A program made the position numbers and the translations under genes. A model generated the notes under the pieces. The model was not told the origin of the DNA. It ran no database searches and saw only the letters and a list, made by a program, of their open reading frames with translations. A DNA stretch of 64,000 bases from the NCBI RefSeq assembly GCF_032854445.1, contig NC_088305.1, positions 24,709,400 through 24,773,399 of the forward strand, written 5' to 3'. Positions 57,470-64,000 of this stretch are shown in pieces. The DNA comes from Liolophura sinensis (Eukaryota > Mollusca > Polyplacophora > Chitonida > Chitonidae). Position 1 is the first letter of the stretch. The number at the start of each line of letters is the position of its first letter.

Positions 57470-57690
57470 TACGAGCAGGGCCAGGCTGACATTCTAGTAA
57501 AATGGAAATCAAAAAGCAACAATGAGCTTAAGAAGGCGATCGGCTATTGGGATTTTGTCGTAGATACCTCTCAAAATTGATATAAGATGCCCTTCCATTC
57601 CACGCCACATGACTCAAACCAAAAGAATAACAGGTCAGCGTTACAGCATGATCTGTTCGTTTCTCGAGGCCATGCATGACCTCGAACGCA
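57470..57690 (+). pseudogene. N-terminal RT-region remnant of the retrotransposon
   Basis: Reads LKKAIGYWDFVVDTSQN, stop, YKMPFHSTP and KNNRSALQHDLFVSRGHA. This resembles the segment just before the reverse transcriptase core of DIRS-like pol proteins (G-Y-K-I-P-F..P..K-N-N-x-S-A-L). The core itself is not found; the sequence passes into a minisatellite. Confidence 0.55.
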
Positions 57691-57716
57691 AAGGCCGGAT
57701 AAGGCGGTGCACGACC

Positions 57717-58225
57717 AGCCCGAGAGAATACTGGTAAAAGTGATTACGTGCCATTGGCTGCAGAGCCCGAGAGAACACTGGCAGATGTACTTACATGCCA
57801 TTGGCAGCAGAGCCCTAGAGAATGCTGATTGGCTGCAGAACCCGAGAAAATCCTGATTGGCTACAGAGCCCGAGAGAATATTGATTGGCTGTAGAGCCCG
57901 AGAGAATACTGGTAAAAGTGATTACGTGCCATTGGCTACAGAGCCCGAGAGAACACTGGTAAATGTGCTTACATGCCATTGGCTGCAGAGCCCGAGAGAA
58001 CACTGGTAAATGTGCTTACATGCCACTGGCAGCAGAGCCCGAGAGAATACTGATTGGCTGCAGAACCCGAGAAAATACTGATTGGCTACAGAGCCCGAGG
58101 GAATACTGATTGGCTGTAGAGCCGAAGAGAATACTGGTAAATGTGATTAAATTCTACTGACTGCATAGCCCGAGAGAATACCGATTGGCAGCAGAGCCCG
58201 GGAGAATACTGGCAAATGTGATTAA
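57717..58225. repeat. minisatellite, 28/57-bp mixed units
   Basis: GAGCCCGAGAGAATACTG-GTAAA...GTGATTACGTGCCATTGGCT and GATTGGCTGCAGAACCCGAG modules alternate. It occupies the place where the RT and RNase H core would be expected. Confidence 0.9.
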
Positions 58226-58460
58226 ATGTCATCGGCTGCAGAGCCTTTATGATTAAAGGCCAACTGTGCTACGGGACATTGAAAAATGTGTTTAAAGGTC
58301 ACGTCCTGTAGAACTTAGAAAATATCGGAAATGCTGTCTTTAAATATCAGCAGCTGCAGAGCTGAAAGGATACTGAGATGCCCACCGTGAACGCTATGAA
58401 CTTCAAGACAGTGAGAACACTGGACTATTGTACAGTAGCTGTAGAAACTGATGGATACGA

Positions 58461-58722
58461 TTTTTTTTTTTTGATTGGTGTTTTACGTCGTACTCAAGAA
58501 TATTTCACTTATACCACGGCGGCCAGCATTATGGTGGGTGGAAACCGGGCACAGCCCAGGGAAAACCCACGACCATCCGCAGGTTGCTGGCAGACCTTCC
58601 CACTTACGGCCGGAGAGGAAGCCAGCATGAGCTGGACTTGAACTCACAGCGATCGCATTGGTGAGAGGCTCCTGGGTCATTACGCTGCGTTAGCGCGCTA
58701 ACCGACTGAGCCACGGAGGCCC
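58461..58722 (-). mobile_element. SINE family A, full length, young insertion
   Basis: Complete copy on the - strand, bounded by an exact 13-bp repeat CTGATGGATACGA at 58448-58460 and 58723-58735. It lies inside the retrotransposon remnant, so it is younger than that. Confidence 0.95.
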
Positions 58723-58949
58723 CTGATGGATACGAGGAAGTACCGCTGTTGAACAATAAGTTGTACAATCGGGAGGTTTCTGCAATACTGCGCCTCAACC
58801 ACTTAAACGGCGAACCATAAGCTTACGTCGGAACGCTGATAAAGCGAGATAATGTCCAGATAAAGTTTGTCCAGTAGACCGGTGGCGACTGTGTTCCACA
58901 CTATCCGCTGAGCACATATGATAGTGGATGCCAAAAGCATCCCGAGCCG

Positions 58950-59565
58950 TTCGAATCTGGTTAAGGTTGTATTAGAAGGCTGTAAGATGAAATTGGCGAA
59001 ACCAGTATGTGAGAAAGAATACATTACCCTTTACATGTTGAAGGCGATGTTCATCAGGTAGTATGAGGGCGGAAATACTCTGAACCAAAGAATCATGTGT
59101 GCGTTCTTCGCCAGTTTCCTCAGGAACAGCGAGCTGTTAAGGCTGAGGAGGTGGGAATCTGGCATTTACCAGTACTCACGCGTCAATATTCATCGAGCAG
59201 AGCAAAACGGACGTGCACAGAGAGGGATCGTGACTACACGATAGCTAGGACCGATACCAAGATGTGCCCGGTGAAAAATCTTGAATGGTATTTTGAGTAG
59301 AGGAATATCGGTGAAGACCGGTAAAGGGTACAGACTGAGAAATGAAAACAATGTGTTGTCATACAAGCGCCGGTGTGAGCTCTTCGTAGAGGTTTTCAAG
59401 TCGGCGGTACCTGACACCTGACGTACCTGAGAGCAGAAGGGGCCCACCACCGCCTCCAACAACGGCATCCCAGACAGGTTTTTTAAGAGGCATGGTAGGT
59501 GGAAGTCAGAGACGGTGAAAGATGGGTACATCAAAGATAAACTTTCGGCGACACTGGATTTATAA
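58950..59565 (+). pseudogene. tyrosine recombinase of DIRS-like retrotransposon (broken)
   Basis: Fragments in order: NLVKVVLEGCKMKLAKPV, then CAFFASFLRNSELLRLRR, IFIEQSKTDVHREG, ARTDTKMCPVKNLEWYF, VLSYKRRCELFVEVF, LRAEGA, TTASNNGIPDRFF and KRHGRWKSETVKDGYIKDKL, with a stop at 59563-59565. The catalytic Arg (LRAEGA), His-x-x-Arg-like RHGRW and the terminal Tyr (DGYIKD) of the tyrosine recombinase fold are recognisable. At least three frame changes and several stops are present, one of them an extra C at about 59440. Not functional. Confidence 0.8.
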
Positions 59566-59599
59566 ATGTTTGTCCCGTTCTTTGGAATCAGAGCGGCTG

Positions 59600-59785
59600 T
59601 TGTGTCTCTACTCCGGCGATGAGTTATGTTGTTTTTTTTATATGTAGTCAGGGAGTTGAGCTAGAGAAATGTAATTTCTCTCTGTGGAGGGACGAATTAG
59701 AGAGAAATTATGTTCTCTTGATGTATGGAGTGGCGCCTTTTGGCGCGCTTGGAAAGCCTTTAAAAAGGCTTGATAAGGCTCTAAT
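59600..59785 (+). repeat. split direct repeats B1 and A2
   Basis: B1 (59600-59668) contains GATGAGTTATGTTGTT, TATGTAGTCAGGGAGTTGAG and is repeated at 60118-60186. A2 (59670-59785) matches A1 at 55949. B1 starts 35 bp after the recombinase stop. Confidence 0.8.
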
Positions 59786-60117
59786 AATTATTCAGAACCA
59801 CAGTTTTTGTACTATTCAACGTGCGAATACGGAACACTGTATTCCAGTTGAATACTCCCTTTTGCGTACGATAAACGTTCGGATCGAAGACGGTTTTGCC
59901 AGAGAATTTGTCCAGCTGGACAATCATTAGGAATGTAATACAGATGCAGAAACAAATGGTCTATCTCTGGTTTTTAATGCCGGGCATGTTCTGTTTTCGG
60001 TCAAGGTTGCATTAGGTATAGCGGTTTGATTCTTATACCAACTCTATTACACCTGTTATGTTTGTGTGATTTTATGTTTACTCAATTGTTACGCAGCCCG
60101 ATTAAATACCCACTGTC

Positions 60118-60186
60118 CTGTCTGTACTCCAGAGATGAGTTATGTTGTTTCGGATATGTAGTCACGGAGTTGAGCTAGGGAAAGCA
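60118..60186 (+). repeat. split direct repeat B2
   Basis: GAGATGAGTTATGTTGTTTC and ATATGTAGTCACGGAGTTGA, about 85 percent like B1. Confidence 0.78.
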
Positions 60187-60241
60187 GGATATCGCCTTTG
60201 ACGATTGGCGTTCTGTAGGTGATCTTTAAAAAAGTGTTTTG

Positions 60242-60402
60242 TCTCCGGCCGTACGTGGGAATGTCTTCCAGCAACCTGCGGATGGTCGTGGCTTTCCCCC
60301 GGGGTCTGCCCGGTTTCCATCCACCATAATGCTGGCCGCCGTGGTATAAGTGAAATATTCTTGAGTACGGCGTAAAACACCAATCAAATAAATAAATAAA
60401 TT
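60242..60402 (+). mobile_element. SINE family A, 5'-truncated
   Basis: Starts TCTCCGGCCGTACGTGGGAA and is close to the inferred consensus to its (AAATA)n tail. It sits just after repeat B2. Confidence 0.9.
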
Positions 60403-60684
60403 ACAAAGTGTTTTTATTTCTTCCCCATATATAGGTCACCTGGTCTAGTAATGTATACCGTTCATACCTAGGCTGATCATACGCCTATAATAGGCAATGG
60501 AAATGTGGCCTGTATTCAGACAGTGTCAGTTTATTTGTAAGAATGGTTTCAGCACGATCTGCACTAAATCACCCAAGACTGTATAAAGCGTATACTTGTT
60601 TACTCGCTTGGCGGTTAGTATCGACAGGTTTGAGCAAGGAAATAGGGCTGATTGGCATGGACTCGCAATCCCAATCTATCCACA

Positions 60685-60742
60685 CAATATTGTTGAGTAT
60701 ACGACGTAAAATACCAATCAAATACTCAATTAATTAATTATT
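60685..60742 (+). mobile_element. SINE 3' domain fragment, intermediate between families A and B
   Basis: ATTGTTGAGTATACGACGTA (B-like) is followed by AAATACCAATCAAAT (A-like) and a poor ATTAATTA tail. Confidence 0.6.
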
Positions 60743-61528
60743 TCAATTTTATTGAATTAAAGTTACTGTTATTTCGTATATAGCCTAATGCTGCTGACAC
60801 GTCACACACAGATCACATTATGAGATCCATCGGCTGAAGAACCCTTTTAACAATTACTTCTGATTCGAGTTCACTTGAACTCTTCACCAATTATTGATTG
60901 TAACTCTGTTAAGGTTGGAATAGAAAGGTTATTCTGTTTAGGCTATTTTCTATTCGTTTAAGTTTGATTTGATTTAAATAAACTGCCGATTAACGCCGAA
61001 CCCAAGCATTGACAGAAGTCATGTTACTCAGAAACTGTCCACGTGTAACGCTCTGATATGTACGTTAATATAATTACTGAAGAATCAAGTGGTAATTAGC
61101 TGCGCGAGCGGTTATACGAACACCGCTGACTGTTTATTTAGTTTTTCTCTTCTCACGACAGGGATTGAACTTTCACCTCGTGTGACTGTGGGAGTCACGC
61201 ACCTTATACTCACTGACCCACGTTTTGAACCGCATATATAAAGATATATATTCACGCAAATCAAGGATAAGCTGAGAAAAAAAATTGCAATGGCCGGGAC
61301 CAGCTGGCCAAAAGTTAGTCCGTAACTTTGAACAAGTCAATCGGCTATGTATATAATTCATGGGGAGAAATAGTTTTGAAAATGTTAAAGATCGAGATAA
61401 TCAACAAAGCAAGCTTATTTGTTTGGAATTTGAGCTGGGGAATGATATTAGCACCAGTTTTTGAAATCTCGAATGACCAGAGTGAACAGTATATTATAGA
61501 CGAACCGAAAACAGTAAAGTGATATAAG
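60743..61528. other. intergenic DNA with a tRNA-like relic
   Basis: Around 61146-61216 on the - strand, GGGTCAGTGAG and AGTTCAATCCC have pol III A/B-box character with a GTGAC / GTCAC stem between them. The cloverleaf is defective. Nothing else is seen. Confidence 0.35.
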
Positions 61529-61676
61529 GTATGTGGGAAGGTCTGATGCTCATGGGTTTCCTCCGGCCTCTGATCTGTTTCCTCCCACCATAATGATGGC
61601 CGCCGTCGTAGAAGTGAAATATTCTTGAGTACGGCGGAAAACACCGATCAAATAAATAAATAAACAAATTAACACT
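61529..61676 (+). mobile_element. SINE family A, 5'-truncated
   Basis: Starts GGTATGTGGGAAGGTCTG, lacks the AACCTGCGG block, keeps TATTCTTGAGTACGGCGGAA and the tail. Confidence 0.86.
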
Positions 61677-62667
61677 GAAAAGCAGATACTGCCCGCAAAA
61701 TCATTGCCAATAACGTGGTTGGACTGAATCGCATTTATTTGATTTTTCATTTGATTTATTTCACCAATATATACGTGATATAATAACAGTTCTTAGTTAT
61801 AGTGCACTGAGTATCAAATGTAGCTATAATACAATGCAGTGAACTTGGGAAACAGCTGCGTGGTTCGTTACCTGCATTTAACGAAAAGAAATGTAGGTTA
61901 AACAATTTACTGGCGGAATCTCAAACAATCGATTTTTCTAGTCAGTTCAGTGTTAAGCGAGGATTTGACGAAAGATTTACAACAGATGACTCTTCTTTCA
62001 TAGAGCAAACGATTCTATTTCTATTTTCCCTTTATTCTACATGTGCAGAATTCCACAACTGAAGGTGAGGAGTGGAGTAGGATAACTATGGTATGTGTAG
62101 GCTGCTTTGTAACATATGCTAACGGATTAGTAAACGTACAAGTTCCAGAATACAAATTTTATCCATACATTCACTGCGCATGCGTTCAAAATGATAGTAT
62201 GGTAATAAAATTTTATTCGTTGAATTATACTGAGATAGATTTCTTAAACGTATGTTTATAAATTATTTATGGCATAAAATAAAATAAGCATTAAATATTT
62301 CACGAATACTACCCACTTTTTGCGTATCTTCTGTTTCGTAACACAGTTTAACGTACTGTTTTTTTTTTCAGTTTTGTTTTTCCATAAACGTTTCCGGGTT
62401 GTATTTACAGTGGAGTAGATCTACGGGTCAGAACAGGATGTTACTACATCGGACATCCGGATCCAGGATAAATGATGTGTTAGTCTGTTGTCCATTGCAG
62501 ATTATTCAACCAAATACAGCACACTTATTTTGTTAATTCAACATAAATACTGTACCGGTATAAGATATCATGTGAAACATGAAAATGAAACAGTATTATG
62601 TTATTAAAACGGAAGACACTCTATCATCACTCCATCATAGACTTTTTAAAGAGATCATTTTGTGTGT

Positions 62668-62699
<32 letters not shown>

Positions 62700-63112
62700 T
62701 ACAGAAAACGGGACATGCATACATGTTTTTTTTTTCAAACCAGCAAGAAAGCGATCTATTAATGCTTTAGAATTCTTCAACTAGTCATGGTTTCCTGGGT
62801 CGACCGGATGTGCATACAAAATTCTTCAGATATCCAATAATGTCGGTAATATATGGTTTGCCTAGCCTACCATACTTCTATGAGATGAACTTTTGAACTT
62901 ACCCACAGGGCATTCAAGAAAGCAAAACATGACCATAGTATCAGGAGCACTAAATGCATGACGTAACACATTTACCCTTTACGTGAATTTTTACGTATTT
63001 TCATTACTTTTCCGGTATTCTATCATCTGAGCAAAATTTAGATCGACATACACGGGAAATTGGAAAGGTGATATTTTCAACAACAGTATTTGGCTCCACA
63101 CGTTCACGGGCC
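61677..63112. other. intergenic DNA
   Basis: A (TG)n microsatellite lies at about 62660-62700. At 62466-62640, GTTAATTCAACATAAATACT and CAGTATTATGTTATTAAAAC resemble inner parts of the palindromic MITE, possibly a decayed fourth copy. The open frame 62043-62261 has no recognisable domain. Confidence 0.45.
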
Positions 63113-63231
63113 GCCTTGTGACGAGGAGGCTAGCAGGAGCTGGATTCGAACTCACACCGACCGCATTGGTGGGAGGCTCCTGAGTCATTACATCGCGCTG
63201 GCGTCCTAACTCCCCGGCCAAGATCCCCCAT
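63113..63231 (-). mobile_element. SINE family A, 5' head fragment
   Basis: GCTGGATTCGAACTCACACC, GCATTGGTGGGAGGCTCCTG and GCGCTGGCGTCCTAAC: the tRNA-like head with a well kept B box GGTTCGAAT-type motif. The rest of the SINE is missing. Confidence 0.82.
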
Positions 63232-63540
63232 CTCTCCCTATATCAAAAGGTAAGATGTCAAAAATCTGACTTAACGACCTAGCTGCAACTAAGACAGGCA
63301 GATCGAGTTATAAATACTGCTGGTTACACCTAATGAATACGACTCAGAGTCCACTCTGTCGTAGACTTGCTTCTTACATTCATACAAGAGTAACTGGGAA
63401 TATATGCTGCATTTCCCAAAAAGTGGATGACGTGTTTCACTCAAGCCTGCCGTGTCACATTCTGAAGGATAAGATGTCAATAATTCGATCCACTTACAAA
63501 CCAGTCTACAGAGTGACTTTAATACAGGGCTGCTTAGCAC

Positions 63541-64000
63541 ACATAAAATGTAAAGTACACATGTTTGTGTTACAAAAAAAATAAAACACAAACAAGATTT
63601 TGTGTGAATTCAACACAAGATGGAGTTGTTTAAATGTGACACAAGACTTTTATTGGATCTATACAGCTTAAGTGTTCAAAGATGTTAATTTATTACGGAC
63701 TGGCTGGTGTCGTTATCTTTGGTACTGGCGATACATTTCTGTGAAAATCTTTACTCCTCAATAGGTGGATATATTAAATTATATTTTAAAGTATACTATT
63801 TTATATCCATTTATAGGAATTGATAAGCAGGTTGATATTCTAACAAAAATGCTGCTACCAAAAGTTTTTTTACACCTAATAACTACAGCTTTCACCTCAA
63901 AGTCGGGGGACCCTGATCAAACCCGGGTAGGGGAATACCAAAGATTTGAAAATGGTACATGCTGGTGATTCGCTTGGCGCTCAGCACGGAGAGGTTAGAG
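63541..64000 (+). repeat. dispersed repeat copy 2 (uninterrupted, runs off the window)
   Basis: Same modules as 54530-55323 in the same order and orientation, without the SINE, ending in the family C SINE-like module (AAACCCGGGTAGGGG, TCGCTTGGCGCTCAGCAC). Confidence 0.85.

Larger units (their letters stand above)
55949..60186 (+). mobile_element. remnant of a tyrosine-recombinase (DIRS/PAT/Ngaro-like) retrotransposon
   Basis: Order on the + strand: direct repeat A1 (55949-56061), gag-like region (56150-57460), beginning of an RT region (57470-57690), a minisatellite and an inserted SINE, tyrosine recombinase (58950-59565), direct repeat B1 (59600-59668), A2 (59670-59785) and B2 (60118-60186). 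A1-genes-B1-A2-B2 is the split direct repeat layout known from PAT and Ngaro elements. Everything coding is broken by stops and frameshifts. The outer limits are approximate. Confidence 0.75.

Overview
The window is intron-rich, AT-leaning animal DNA crowded with tRNA-derived SINEs, MITE-like palindromes and minisatellites. Two SINE families (one ending in an AAATA-type tail, one starting or ending in GTGAGTGAGTG / CACTCACTCAC) look like elements I associate with molluscan and other lophotrochozoan genomes. A mollusc or close relative is my best guess, but nothing here proves it. There is no sign of prokaryotic organisation.

Three protein-coding genes, all on the + strand, can be read exon by exon. 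(1) 273-1324 is the last coding exon of a ferroportin (SLC40A1) iron exporter with an unusually long, sequon-rich loop. (2) 8130-26762 is KLHL10, a BTB-BACK-kelch substrate adaptor for cullin-3, in six coding exons. Exons 1-3 and 6 are intact, but exon 4 and exon 5 each carry a frame-breaking deletion, so the locus as given encodes a product truncated in the fourth kelch repeat. Its last intron (8.3 kb) holds a 3-kb minisatellite. (3) 41435-52111 is a nine-exon, 457-residue divergent TGF-beta superfamily ligand with a TATA box at 40886, signal peptide, propeptide, RRRR furin site and a cystine-knot domain that lacks canonical cysteines.

Region by region: 1325-7780 is 3' UTR and intergenic DNA with a 32-bp minisatellite. 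7780-8129 is the putative KLHL10 promoter with a perfect cAMP response element. 9094-26626 are KLHL10 introns with several satellites, SINEs and two palindromic MITEs. 26763-40885 is gene-free and full of SINEs and tandem arrays. 41590-51982 are introns of the TGF-beta-like gene. 52112-64000 is gene-free. It contains the remnant of a tyrosine-recombinase (DIRS/PAT/Ngaro-like) retrotransposon at about 55949-60186, with gag, the start of the RT region and the recombinase still recognisable and split direct repeats at its ends. A pair of ~0.4-kb dispersed repeats (54530-55323 and 63541-64000) follows, one of which carries a SINE that the other lacks.

The three genes have no obvious shared pathway (iron export, spermatid ubiquitin ligase adaptor, secreted growth factor). 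The most noteworthy items are the unusual TGF-beta-like ligand, the two independent lesions in KLHL10, the split-repeat retroelement, and two SINE families sharing one 3' domain.
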